Positions 20,074 through 30,141 of a DNA stretch of 33,173 nt are shown piece by piece; position 1 is the first letter of the stretch, and each line of letters begins with the position of its first letter. Source of the stretch: Paulinella micropora (Eukaryota; Cercozoa; Imbricatea; Euglyphida); assembly GCA_009731375.1 (NCBI GenBank), contig BJOX01000160.1, positions 567,333 through 600,505 on the forward strand, in the 5' to 3' direction. The position numbers were made by a program, and so were the translations under genes. The notes under the pieces were generated by a model, which was given only the letters and a program-made list of their open reading frames with translations, had not been told where the DNA came from and did not search any database.

Positions 20074-21106
20074 CTACTCCGCCCGTCCGTCAGGGGCACC
20101 CGGCCGAGCTCTTTTGCGGGGCGACTCAGCGCCGCGGACGGGCGAGCGCTCGCCAGCAGGGCCGGCCGCCGCGGAGGCCGCTGCTTCCTCGTCTGGGCGC
20201 GGGACACTCGGGCGGCTGACGTGTCTGGCCCCGTAGCGATCATGCACAAAGAGCCGCAACCCGTCCCGCTGCCTGCGCGCCAGGTCCCAGCCAGCCTCCG
20301 GCAGCAGCTGGTGGAGTACCCGCGAAGCGCTCACCCCCTCCTGGTGGGCCGCGGCCAGCAACAGGTCGTAGCAGGGCCGGAGCTGCGCCAGCTGGGTGAG
20401 CAAGAGCGTTGCTACGTCAACCTCTGCCCCCACGAGCGGCGCGGGCTCTTGCGCCCCCGCGGGTACGGGCAGGAGAAATTCACACGAGTAGGACACGGTG
20501 ACCTCGTCGCCCTTCCCGGCGTGCGGAACCGTGGTGTACAGCAAGAACTTGGCCTCGCCCCGCTTGTTGCGCTGTTGCCAACGCCCCTGGAGCGGGGTGC
20601 AGGGGGCGGCCGACCGCTGGCCAAACAGGGCCTCGAACCAGGACGCCTGTGGGCGGCGGGCTAGCGACAGGAGCCACGAGGCCGTGCGGACGGCCCGGGG
20701 CAGCACGGACAGCCGGCAGCGGTCCAGCGCATGGTCGGGCTCGGCGCAGTCGTCACCCGCGTCGTCCTCCTCCGCCGGGCCCGGCCCGGCGCACTCGTCC
20801 CCCGCGTCGTCCTCCTCCGCCGGGCCCGGCCCGGCGCACTCGTCCCCCGCGCCGTCCTCTTCCTCCGGGCCCGGCCCGGCGCACTCGTCCCCCGCGCCGC
20901 TGGTAACGGATCCGCAGGCACACACGACAGCCCTCGGCGACCAAGACGGTGGCGGTGAGCCCAAACCGCCAGATGGCTGCCAGAGAGCGCGCAGACTCCC
21001 ACTGGGTTGGTGCGGGCCTGAGCGCCGCGGCGGTCTGCAGCGGCCTCTGAGGACGAAGCCCGGTGCGGCTCGTCAAGCCGGCGCTGGGTTCGGTACTGGA
21101 AGCCAT
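20074..21106 (-). CDS. Orphan protein with acidic 15-residue repeats and C-terminal NLS, one frame break
   Basis: Two frames join here. The 3' frame (about 20074-20980) contains four 15-residue acidic repeats (GDECAGPGPAEEDDA), a compact domain (LYTTVPHAGKGDEVTVSYSC, LLLTQLAQLRPCYDLLLAA), and a basic end (SPRKRARPG) that fits a nuclear localisation signal. It has no Met codon at all, so its start must be elsewhere. The overlapping frame begins at ATG 21104-21106 (GGCATGG) and reads 60-70 plausible residues (QWESARSLAAIWRFGLT) before the repeats. A one-base change or short intron between about 20900 and 20970 would fuse them. It is divergent from the 21230 gene, with 123 bases between start codons. 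No domain recognised; nuclear location is inference. Confidence 0.6.
20755..20905. repeat. 45-bp minisatellite, about 3.5 units
   Basis: Unit contains CGTCCTCCTCCGCCGGGCCC and GCGCACTCGTCCCCCGC; in-frame in the 20074-21106 gene, encoding GDECAGPGPAEEDDA. Confidence 0.9.
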
Positions 21107-21229
21107 GCCAGGTCAGGTTGTGAGGAGGCCGAGGGCTGGTCCCGCGAGGCAGGCGCACACGCCCTCCCCCCTGCGTGTGCGCCGAGCGACAGGGAGGGGT
21201 AGGCAGCACACCTATCGGCAGGCACAGAG
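21107..21229. promoter_or_regulatory. 123-bp divergent promoter region
   Basis: The start codons at 21106 (minus) and 21230 (plus) are 123 bases apart, so both transcripts must begin inside or beside this interval. No TATA box seen. Confidence 0.45.
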
Positions 21230-22036
21230 ATGGAAGCGCCTAGCCCTCCCGCCCCGAGCAGGAAGGCGGCACGGAAGAGAAGGCACGGTCGTACCCCTCC
21301 ACTGGAGGATCCCTGGGGCGGGGAGACACTAGACCCCAAACGACAGAAGACTGGCACGGAGGCCCCCGACGCAGGGACGGCGCCCGCGGAGCCGACGTCC
21401 GCCGAGGCCTCGACACCCGCGGCACCCGCGGAGCCGACCTCCGCCGCCGCCTCCTCGCCCGCGGCACCCGCGGAGCCGACCTCCGCCGCCGCCGCCTCGG
21501 CACCCGCGGCACCCGCGGAGCCGACCTCCGCCGCCGCCGCCTCCTCACCCGCGGCACCCGCGGGGCCGACGTCCGCCGCCGCGGCGCCCGCGGGGCCGAC
21601 GTCTGCCGCCGCCGCCTCCTCGACCACGGCACCTGCGGGGCCGACCTCCGCCGCCGCGGCGCCCGCGGGGTCGACCCCCACGCCCGAGCCCGCCGGCAGC
21701 GGCCGGGGCCACGACATCGGTGACTGGAAGCTGCTGCAGGAGGCGCAGTCCTTGCTCATCCAGAGCTGCGCGCAGCTGTCCAGCGCGATCGCCCGCAAGC
21801 GCGAGGTCACACCCTACATCGAGATCTCGCACTTTGGCCACAGCGACACTTTGCACCACCTCGTGCGGCTGCATACCCTCCTGGCCGAGGCCTTGTGCCT
21901 GCAGCAGCTACACCTCACCAAGAGCCAGGACGTGCAAGCGAAGCTAGCGGCCGCCGGCGCGATCATCCAGCTCCTGCCCGCGCACGTAGCGGCGCGGGCG
22001 GCCACAGAGATCAAGCTGGTGGGCCCGGGGCCCTAG
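21230..22036 (+). CDS. Orphan nuclear-type protein with PAEPTSAAA repeats
   Basis: 268 aa from ATG 21230, stop TAG. A basic N-terminus (SRKAARKRRHGR; LDPKRQK) fits a nuclear signal. Residues ~45-155 are Ala/Pro/Ser/Thr repeats (PAEPTSAAA, PAGPTSAAA) coded by a ~45-bp minisatellite. Residues ~160-268 are a mainly helical domain (WKLLQEAQSLLIQSCAQLSS; LHHLVRLHTLLAEALCLQQL; AAAGAIIQLLPAHVAARA), possibly a four-helix bundle or oligomerisation domain. No family recognised. ATTAAA lies 166 bases after the stop. Divergent partner at 20074-21106. Confidence 0.72.
   Translation: MEAPSPPAPSRKAARKRRHGRTPPLEDPWGGETLDPKRQKTGTEAPDAGTAPAEPTSAEASTPAAPAEPTSAAASSPAAPAEPTSAAAASAPAAPAEPTSAAAASSPAAPAGPTSAAAAPAGPTSAAAASSTTAPAGPTSAAAAPAGSTPTPEPAGSGRGHDIGDWKLLQEAQSLLIQSCAQLSSAIARKREVTPYIEISHFGHSDTLHHLVRLHTLLAEALCLQQLHLTKSQDVQAKLAAAGAIIQLLPAHVAARAATEIKLVGPGP
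21360..21690. repeat. GC-rich coding minisatellite
   Basis: Repeats of CCGCGGAGCCGACCTCCGCC within the 21230-22036 gene; unit length varies in multiples of three, keeping frame. Confidence 0.85.
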
Positions 22037-22201
22037 CTCCCCCGGGAGCACGTGCGCCCCCCCACGCCGGACAGCGTGCGAACCTGCAGCGCTCCGGCGC
22101 CCGGCTGCTGAGCGGCTGGCCAAGACAGGCAGAGTACGCTTGCAGGCTGGAAGAAGCTACGCTAGTGCTCGTAAAAAGCCAGGCCTCCTGCTTGGCGCCT
22201 G

Positions 22202-22207
22202 ATTAAA
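22202..22207 (+). terminator. Polyadenylation signal ATTAAA
   Basis: First such hexamer after the stop at 22036. Confidence 0.55.
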
Positions 22208-22259
22208 ATTTAGATTCTCCCCCCCCTTCCTGTTGGGCTTGGGCCTGGCTGGGCCAGGT

Positions 22260-23480
22260 GCTGCCAGCGGGCATGCCGACGGAACGGCGAGCCTCCTCGG
22301 GTGGCACTCCCCGGCCGAGCCATCACGGCCGGTGGCACTGCCCAGCCAAGTCAAGGGAGTTGGTGGCGCCACCGGCCGGTAGACAGGATGAGGTGGCACC
22401 GCCGACCGACTATCACGCCGGGAAATTCAATGGTGGTGTGGCAGGGGTGACCGGGCTTCTCCCGGTCGGGTGGCTAGATTTGTTTGGCCGGATACGATCG
22501 ACTGCCTTTTTCTCCCCCCCCCCTCCCTCCCCCCCTCTCCCTTCTCCCTTCCCTTCTCCCTTCTCCCTTCTCCCTCCCCGCGGCCCAACATTGTGCAGGC
22601 CCCCCCCCAGGCTTTTCGGTCCAACACTGCTCCGGTGCCAGGTGCCACCGACTGCTTTTCTGTGATGACCGCAGAACCAGGGGAAATTTCCCGTACTACC
22701 CGGAAAACTAAGGCCGGCGGGGCGTAAGTGTCCTAAAAGCAAGAATCGCCCTGGTGGGTCCAAGCCCGGCCTGACCTCGCCGGGTGGTTACGGGTGCCAC
22801 CCGGGTACAAAATGGCATCGGAGCCGGTCCTGACTATCGACAACCAATCACTAAATTAACTTTTTCCTTTTTTAACCGTAAATAGCGGTGTTTTTTAGTC
22901 CTGTAAGGGCAGTGCCTGAATTTATATGTCTGGGGTGGCACCCCCCCGGGGCCTCAAACCACAAGTGCGATTCTCGCTACTTGGACACTTACGCCCCACG
23001 GGATTTTTTTGGGGTCAGGCAAAGAAAATTCGTCCGGTCCTGCGGCCGGGCCCAAAAGCTACCGGTGGCACTGGCCACCTGACCGCCACATTGCATAAAA
23101 AGCCTGGGCGGGGCCTGCACAATGTTCGGCCACGGGAGGGGAGAGGGGAGAGGGAAGAAGGGAGAAGGGAGAGGGGAGAGGGGAGGGGAGAAAAAAAGGC
23201 AGGCAGAATGTCCGGCCAAACGGATACCCTCTCCTCCTAAGGATATCCGGCGATCGGTGCCACCCCGACCAAAGAGACAGGCTATCTGTGCCACCCGGCC
23301 GGAAGAGTGGGGGCGTCAGTGCCACCCCGACCAGACAGCCCAGGCCAGCTGTGCCACCCGGCCGGGAAAGGTGGCGCCGTTCGTGCCACCTGACCGAAAA
23401 AGAGATGGTATCCTGTGCCACCGGCCGAAAGAGATGGCGTTCTGTGCCACCCGGCCGACAGGACCAGGCCGCTCGTGCTA
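22260..23480. mobile_element. Foldback-like element, copy 1
   Basis: Near-palindromic. The core is bounded by GTTTGGCCGGA at 22482 and TCCGGCCAAAC at 23211-23221. Outer arms (about 22482-22617 and 23097-23221) share CTGCC-T-run-CTCCCC tracts, GCGGCC-AACATTGTGCAGG and CCAGGCTTTT in inverted order. A second inner pair (22722-22770 and 22945-22992) shares TAAGTGTCC and GAGAATCGC-type words. Beyond the core, GGTGGCAC and GTGCCACC words also face each other. No protein is encoded. A second copy in the same orientation lies at 26270-27430. Lack of coding and pervasive inverted structure fit a non-autonomous foldback or MITE-like DNA element. No target duplication is evident. Confidence 0.65.
23260..23480. 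repeat. GTGCCACCCGGCCG minisatellite (copy 1, right side)
   Basis: About six irregular units of ~30-45 bases, each with GTGCCACCCGGCCG or GTGCCACCCCGACC. Counterpart at 27195-27415. Confidence 0.85.
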
Positions 23481-23704
23481 GTAGCGCTTGCCCTTGGGCC
23501 GGGAAGCAGGAACGAGCACTGCCCCCCTGCGTTATCACCCTGTCCTGGCCTGCCACCCCCCCCCCCCGAGCGCCGGTCGGTGCAGTGACCTCAGTCAGTC
23601 TGTACCAAAATCTCCTTTTTAGTTTGACTACGCCTAGGCCCTCTTCCTGCCTCCTCGGTGCACGCAACCCTGGCAGCTCACCACCCTCAGCCGAGCTAGA
23701 CGTC

Positions 23705-25899
23705 CTACCCATTAACACACCCGCGGACGTAGCCCGTGCACTGCCCCGGCAGGTTGCTTGGCCGGATACCGCCTCCCGTAAGCGTACCATAACCCTGGAA
23801 GATAGGTGCGCACGCCTGTGCACCGCTTGGGTGCGAAGCTAGGTTCCAGGCCATGACGTCCTGGTCGAAAACACAATTGCCCATAAACATGGCCTCCATT
23901 CCTCCTACTTCGCCGTCGGTTCCGGCGGCGGTCGACACGTCCCAGCTGCCCAGGGGCTGGTTGAACGCGCACATATTGTTGCCACAAGCAAAAGCGTAGC
24001 TCATGTCAGTGACTTTGCTGGTCTTCCAGCTGTTGATGTTCTGGTTGAACGCCCTGGCGTTGTTAAAAGACTGAGCCCATTCTAGTGAGAGAGGTAGTGT
24101 TCCAAGCGCCCAGCGGCTGGTTGAAAGCCAACGCCTCCCCAAACGTCCTGACCATGACTGTGACCTGGCGGACATCCCAGGCGCCGAGCGGTCGGTTGAA
24201 GGAATTGGCCTTGTAGAAGGTTTGGATCAGGTTCGTGACTTGTCTAGTATCCCACCTCTCGAGGCTGCCGTTGAAGGCAGTCGCCTGGGCGAAGGTATAG
24301 GCGAGGCTAGCGACGCCGCTCGTGTTCCAGCCGTCGAGGTCCTGGTTAAATTTGGTGCAGCCTTCGAACAGGGAGCGGAAGCCGTTGGGGTGCGTGGCGG
24401 GGGTGAGCCACGACCAGTCCCAGTCGCGCGCGTCGCCCACGAACTCGCTCATCGAGCGCAGCAGGTACTCGGGCGCCACGCCTTGCAGGGCCCGCGAGCC
24501 GGTCGTCGGCGCCAGGTAGCGCAGTGGAGACCCGCCTACCCCCCGCGCGAACAGCGGGGTCGTGCTGCCGACGGGGTGGTACAGCTGCACGTCGCCCCAC
24601 GCCACCACGTCCACTACCCAGGCGCCCTCTACGTACCGCAGCCCGTCCACGCGGCCGCTGAGCCGCAGCCAGTAGTCGCCGGCGCTGGCGTACACGTGCG
24701 TGCACACGGCGCCGCCGGCGTGCGCGCACGAGCCGGGCGCCGACCCGTCCCCCAGTCCACCGTAAAGTTCGCGCCCGGGCCGGCCGTGGGCGCGAGCGTC
24801 AGCGCGGCCGTGGCACTAGGGTAGGTCGTGCGCACGAGCGCAGAGAACACCGAGCGTGAGCACGCGGCGGGCCAGCGCGTCGGGTCCAGCGCCGTGTACG
24901 GCGCCAGCCGCGAGCAGTCCACCGAGCCAGGGGCCAGCGCCGGCGTCGTCCAGGCAGTGAGCGGCTCCCGGAAGTCGCGGCCTAGGCCGCGGAACAGCCC
25001 CGCGAAGCGCTGCAGGCTTGGCAGCCCGGTCCAGGCCCCGACGCCAGTGCGCGTGAGCGCCGCGCCACCGTCGAACATCTCTGTCACGTCCTCGAGCCGA
25101 GCGGTGTGCCAGCGCGACAGGTCCAGCGTGGCTAGTGCCGGCAGGCCCGCGAACGCGCGGCTCGCGTTGCGCAACCGGTGCGTGTCCCACCGGCTAGCTC
25201 CGTGCGGCCGGGCCACGCCGGTCGAGCCCTCGAAGAGGCCTACCACCGACTCGGCGCCCGACAGGTTGAGCCCGTAGCTCGTGTCGCAGCCCAGCTCGGA
25301 CGTGAGGTGGGCAAAGCTGTAGTCCCAGCTCTGCACGAGCCCGGCGTCGGCCAGCGAAGCCAGCGGCAGCACGTACGCGAGCCCCGGCGCCGCGTACAGG
25401 TGGTAGCCGCTCGTCGCGTGGAAGCGCAGCTCCCCCCACTGCACGATGGCGTCCAGCCGCAGGCCCGCGGGCGCCGTGGCGTGCCACGCGGGCGTCAGCG
25501 CCCAGCCGCGCACGGGGTCCGCCGTCAGTGTGTACGTGCCGGGAGCAGCGTATGTGCGCACGGCGCGGTGCCTGCGTCCAGGCACGGCGTGGGGGGCGAG
25601 CCGTCCCCCCAGTCGACCGTGAACGACGTCGGGACGGCCCCGGCCTGCGCCTGGCGGCGACGGCGCGCAGTCGGGGCGGCGGGCGGCCACAGCGGCCACA
25701 CGAACGTGTCCTGCGGGGCCGCCGTCGTCAGCTCGAGGATCGTGGCGCCGCCGGGGCACACGACCAAAGGGCACGCCTCCTCTTGGGTCGGGCACTGGAG
25801 CGGGTACGGGCACCCGGCGCCGGCGGCCCGCAGCCACCCGCACAGCAGGAGGAGGAGGGGCCACGGGCGCCACGGTTGGCGGGCAGAGGCGGGGTGCAT
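23705..25899 (-). CDS. Secreted PKD/DUF285 (BspA-type) repeat protein, paralog 1, three frame breaks
   Basis: ATG 25897-25899, stop 23705-23707. Order: signal peptide (WPLLLLLCGWLRAAGAG), a PKD-like motif (FTVDWGDGSPP), a degenerate DUF285 region (AFAGLPALATLDLSRW), a second PKD-like motif, then about seven 25-residue DUF285 units (FNQPLGAWNTTSLTRM type), and a C-terminus ending YVRGCVNG. The family is known from bacterial and protist surface proteins; adhesion is a common guess, not shown here. The frame breaks near 25551 (one base missing), at the C run 24749-24753 (one missing relative to paralog 3), and at the A run 24065-24068 (one extra). Protein similarity to the paralogs continues across each break, with no other nonsense change. 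It lies between the two foldback copies and is divergent from paralog 2. Confidence 0.78.
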
Positions 25900-25931
25900 C
25901 TGTAGCTCGGGGCGGGTGGTTTAGCAAATGC

Positions 25932-25953
25932 GGGGGGGGGGGGGGGGGGGGGG
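25932..25953. repeat. 22-base G homopolymer
   Basis: Uninterrupted G run 33 bases upstream of the start codon of paralog 1. The exact length is unlikely to be reliable in assembly. Confidence 0.9.
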
Positions 25954-26074
25954 AGGAAGACGACGTCCCCCCCTACCGCCGGCGTGGCGCGGCAGGGAGA
26001 GAAGCCCAGGGAGGACGCCTCTTCCCACCTCCCGCCCCCCCCGCACTGCGCCCCTCCCTGGCACCGGACGCGCC

Positions 26075-26230
26075 CTCTTGCCAAACGCGGGGCTGAAACC
26101 TAGGGTAGGGATGGGGGAGGGGTGCTTTTTTGCTCAAGGCTGTGCTAAAACCTAGGGTAGAGAGGGGGTGTTTTTTTGCCCAACGCGGTGCTAAAACTCG
26201 GGGGGGGGAGTTTGCTAAACGCGGTGGTGA
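26075..26230. repeat. Tandem ~55-bp repeat, three units
   Basis: Units with GCTAAAACCTAGGGTAG and a TGCTTTTTTGCYCAA block, between the start of paralog 1 and foldback copy 2. May be promoter-associated. Confidence 0.75.
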
Positions 26231-26289
26231 GGTCCGGGCGGCCGGAAGAGTCGCCCCCCCCCCCCTCCCCCGGGAACACGAGAGGCCCT

Positions 26290-26405
26290 GCTTTCTCGGC
26301 CGGGTGGCAAGAAAGGCGCTGCTTTTCCGGTCGGGTGGCAGGAAAGGCGCTGCTTTTCCGGCCGGGTGGCAGGAAAGGCGCTGCTTTTCCGGACGGGTGG
26401 CATGA
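26290..26405. repeat. ~33-bp tandem repeat in foldback left flank
   Basis: Four units of CCGGCCGGGTGGCAGGAAAG followed by GCGCTGCTTTT. They are the inverted counterpart of the GTGCCACCCGGCCG units to the right. Confidence 0.85.
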
Positions 26406-27194
26406 GACGGCCAGGTCCTCCCGCTCGGGTGGCTAGATTCGTTTGGCCGGATACGGTCGACTGCCTTTTTCTCCCCCCCCTCCCCTCTCCCCTCTCCCTT
26501 CTCCCTTCCCTTCTCCCTTCTCCCCTCTCCCTCCCCGCGGCCGAACATTGTGCAGCCCCCCCCCCAGGCTTTTCTATCCGACACTGGTCCGGTGCCCGGT
26601 GCCACCGACTGCTTTTTGTGGTGACCGCAGGATCAGGGAGATTTCCCGTACTACCCGGAAAACTAAGGCCGGCGGGGCGTAAGTGTCCTAGTAGCGAGAA
26701 TCGCCCTGGTGGGTCCAAGCCCGGCCTGACCTCGCCGGAGGGTTACGGGTGCCACCCGGGTGCAAAATGGCATCGGAGCCAGTCCTGCCTATCGACAACC
26801 AGTCACTAATAAAACTTTTTTCTTTCTTACCCGTAAATAGCGGTGTTTTTTTAGTCCTGTAAGGGCAGTGCCTGAATTTATATGTCTGGGGTGGCACCCC
26901 CCCGGGGCCTCAAACCACAAGTGCGATTCTCGCTACTTGGACACTTATGGGTGGGGTTGGGCAAAGAAAATTCGTCTGGTCTTGCGACCGGGCCAAAAAA
27001 GCTACCGGTGGCACTGGCCACCGGACCGCCACATTGCATAAAAAGCCTGGGCGGGGCCTGCACAATGTTCGGCCGCGGGAGGGGAGAGGGGAGAAGGGAG
27101 AAGGGAGAGGGGAGAGGGGAGAGGGGAGGGGGGAAAAAAAGGCAAGCAGAGGGTCCGGCCAAACGAGTACCTTTGCACCTCAGAGATCCGGCGA

Positions 27195-27415
27195 CCGGTG
27201 CCACCCAGACCCGCGAAAGCCGCGGCCGGCTGTGCCACCCGGCCGGCAGGGCGGGGGGGCGTCAGTGCCACCCCCGACCCGGCCAGTCAGGCCAGCCGTG
27301 CCACTTGGCCGGCAGAGGGGGGACCTCTGTGCCACCCCCGACCAGACAACCCCGGCCGGCTGAGCCACCCGGCCCCTTCGCGAGGGCCTCCTGTGCCACC
27401 CGGCCGGCCAGGCCG
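27195..27415. repeat. GTGCCACCCGGCCG minisatellite (copy 2, right side)
   Basis: Five or more irregular units with TGTGCCACCCGGCCGG or GTGCCACCCCCGACC, as on the right side of copy 1. Confidence 0.85.
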
Positions 27416-27615
27416 CTTGGCTGCTGGCGCGCGCGGCCACCCTCCCCGTGCCGGCCGGGGGAGAGCAGGGCAGGGGGACACGCGGCGGCGGGGGTAGGGA
27501 GGGGGGGGGGAGAGAGAGGGGCGTCTGCCCGCCGCCCCCGGGGGTCTGTTGTTCCCAAAGCCACCAGTAGCCACCTCCCCCGCTAGCCTCCTCCGCGGGT
27601 GACAGCTGGCTGGCT

Positions 27616-29777
27616 ATGCACCCTGCTCGCGCAGCCTGGTGGAGCCTGTGGGCCCTCTGGGGCCTGTGGCGGGCCGGGGTCCGCGCCTACTGCCCGTTCG
27701 TGTGCCTGCCGCCCGGCTGCCCCGCGGCCGGGCGTGCTAGCAGCGTGACCATCCTCGAGCTGACGACGGCGGGCGCCCAGGACACGTTCGTGTGGCCGCT
27801 GTGGCCGGACGCCGCCCCGACGGCGCGCCGTCGCCAGGCCCAGGCCGCCGTCCCGACTTCGTTCACGGTGGACTGGGGGGACGGCTCGCCCCCCACGCCG
27901 TGCCTGGACGCCGGCGCCGCGCCCTGCGCGCACACGTACGCGCTGGCCGGCACGTACACGGTGACGGCGGACCCCGGCGGGCCCGACCCCGTGCGCGGCT
28001 GGGCGCTGACGCCGGCCTGGCACGCCACGGCGCCCGCGGGCCTGCGGCTGGACGCCATCGTGCAGTGGGGCGAGCTGCGCTTCCACGCGACGAGCGGCTA
28101 CCACCTGTACGCGGCGCCCGGGCTCGCGTACGTGCCCCCGCCGGCCTCGCTGCGGGACGCGGGTCTCGTGCGCGCCTGGGACTACAGCTTCGCCGGCCTC
28201 ACCACCCCGCTGCCGGACCCGAGCGACGGGCTCAACGTGTCGGGCGCCGAGTCGGCGGTCGGCCTGTTCGAGGGCTCGGCGGGGCTGGCGAGCCTGGACG
28301 GCACGAGCGCCTGGGACACGCGCCGGCTGCGCAACGCGAGCCGCGCGTTCGCGGGCCTGCCGGCACTAGCCACGCTGGACCTGTCGCGCTGGGACACCGC
28401 CCGGCTCGAGGACGTGAGCGGGCTGTTCGACGGCAGCTCGGCGCTCACGCGCACGGGGGTCGGCGCCTGGACGTCGTTGCCGAGCCTGTCGCGCTTCGCG
28501 GGGCTGTTCCGGGGCCTAGGCCGCGACTTCCGGGAAGTGCTCACCGGCTGGTCGACGCCCGCGCTCGCCGCGGGCTCGGCCGACTGCGCCAGGCTGGCGC
28601 CGTACACGGCGCTGGGCCCGGCGCACTGGCCCGCGGCGTGCGCGCGCTCCTCTCTGCTGGCGCTGGTGCGGGTGTCGTACGCTAACACCACCGCCACGCT
28701 GGGGCTGTCGCCCACGGCCGGCGGCGGGCCGAACTTCACGGTGGACTGGGGGGACGCCACCCGCCCCAGCGCCTGCGTCCACGCCAGCGGCGCCCAGTGC
28801 CGGCACCGGTACGCGGGCGCCGGCGACTACTGGCTGCGCCTCGGCGGCCGCGTGGACGGGTGGTGGTACCTGACCGGCGCGTGCGTCGTCGACGTGCTGG
28901 CGTGGGGCGACGTGCAGCTGTACCACCCCGTCGACAGCACCGAGCCGCTCTTGACGAGGCCGTANNNNNNNNNNCGGCGACTGCTCCGACTCGTCCAGCG
29001 CCCCTGCGGAGGAATGCTACGCGCTGCGGTACCTGGCCCCCACGGCCGGCTCGCGGGCGCTGCACGGCGTGGCGCCCGAGTACCTGCTGTACCAAATGAC
29101 AGAGTTTGTGGGCGACGCGCGCGACTGGGACTGGTCGTGGCTCACGCCCGCGACCCACCCCCAGGGCTTGCGCAGCCTGTTCGAACACTGCCACCAATTC
29201 AACCAGGACCTCGGCGGCTGGAACACGAGCGGCGTCGCGAGCCTGGACAGCACTTTCGCGGCCGCCTTCAGCTTCAACGGCAGCGTCGAGGACTGGGACG
29301 TGAGCGGTGTCACGAACCTGCACGGGGCCTTCGCGTCCGCCTTCAGCTTCAACCGGCCGCTGGGCGGGTGGCGGACGTCGTCCGCCACGAACCTGGACTC
29401 GATCTTCCTGGACGCCAGGGCCTTCAACCAGCCCCTCGACGGCTGGCCCACCGGCCGGGTCACCCGCCTGTCGTACGCCCTGGCTTGTCCGCTGCACAAC
29501 TGCGTCTTTAACCAGCCCCTGGGCAGCTGGGACGTGTCGGCCGCGGCGGGCTGGGAAAATGGCGGCCTGTGGGGCATGTTGATGGGCAACTGTGTGTTCG
29601 ATCAGGACCTCCGGAGCTGGAACCTCAGCCTGCATTCGGCCGGGGCGGGCGCGTGCGCCACGGATCTTCCAGCCCTATGGTGTGTACACGCCCGACCAAG
29701 GCATCCAGCCGAGCCACCTGCCGGCCCAGTGTACTGGCTACGTCCGGGGGTGCGGCAAAAATCAGGGGGAACAATAA
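27616..29777 (+). CDS. Secreted PKD/DUF285 (BspA-type) repeat protein, paralog 2
   Basis: ATG 27616. Signal peptide ~1-24 (Trp-rich; cleavage near VRA|YC). PKD-like motif ~82-118 (FTVDWGDGSPP ... HTYALAGTYTVTAD), degenerate DUF285 region ~170-320, second PKD-like motif ~374-411 (NFTVDWGD ... AGAGDYWLRL), then six DUF285 units of 25 residues from nucleotide 29198 (FNQDLGGWNTSGVASL type). A Cys pair (ACPLHNCVFNQP) near the fifth unit may form a disulfide. A 10-N gap at 28965-28974 interrupts the gene; the frame after it is different. A further break at about 29660 is needed to reach the family C-terminus (YVRGCGKNQGEQ, stop TAA 29775-29777), otherwise the frame runs on in an unnatural sequence. 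It is the best-preserved copy: the first 1350 bases are open without a break. Confidence 0.82.
28965..28974. other. Assembly gap (10 N) inside paralog 2
   Basis: Lies between the second PKD-like region and the DUF285 array; the frame changes across it, so the true missing length is not 10. Confidence 1.
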
Positions 29778-30141
29778 CTGCGCCGGCCTTCGGCTGCGCC
29801 GGCCTTCGGCGGGCCCCGGCGGGCGGGCGGGCGTGGTGGATGTGAGCCAGGGGGGCCGCGGCAGCCCGGGGTCCGTAGGCTCCGGGGGCTGCGCCGGCCG
29901 GGGACTCTCTCCCTCCGAGCTCCCTCCTCCGGGCCCCCCCTCTCCGGAGCCTCCTGGACCCCCCTCTCCGGGCCGCCCCTCCCCCTTCCGGGAGGGGGCA
30001 GGGCGGGGGGAGAACGGCGCCCCTCTCCCTGGCACGGGACGCGCCCCCGGAGGGGGAGGTAGGGGGTGCGGCCGCGCGGGCGGCGCTGCTAGCTTGGCAA
30101 AGCCTAGCGCCCTGGCTCTGCCGTCCCTACCCGTGCTGTTC
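29778..30141. other. GC-rich intergenic sequence
   Basis: Two direct copies of TGCGCCGGCCTTCGGC at 29779-29810, then CCTCC/GGGCCCC-rich sequence. No gene seen. Confidence 0.5.

Larger units (their letters stand above)
26270..27430. mobile_element. Foldback-like element, copy 2
   Basis: Same orientation and structure as copy 1. Core boundaries are GTTTGGCCGGA at 26441 and TCCGGCCAAAC at 27154-27164 (724 bases). The similarity to copy 1 extends outward on both sides (CTCGGGTGGCTAGATT at left, GATCCGGCGA at right), so the mobile or duplicated unit is larger than the core. The left flank has four units of CGGGTGGCAGGAAAGGCGCT. It occupies the divergent promoter interval of paralogs 1 and 2. An AATAAA lies at 26808-26813. 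Confidence 0.65.

Noticed and set aside
22413-23240. Frames inside the foldback elements (Gly/Arg/Lys- and Pro/Ser-rich)
   Set aside because: They translate the purine/pyrimidine tracts and appear symmetrically on both strands because of the inverted structure.
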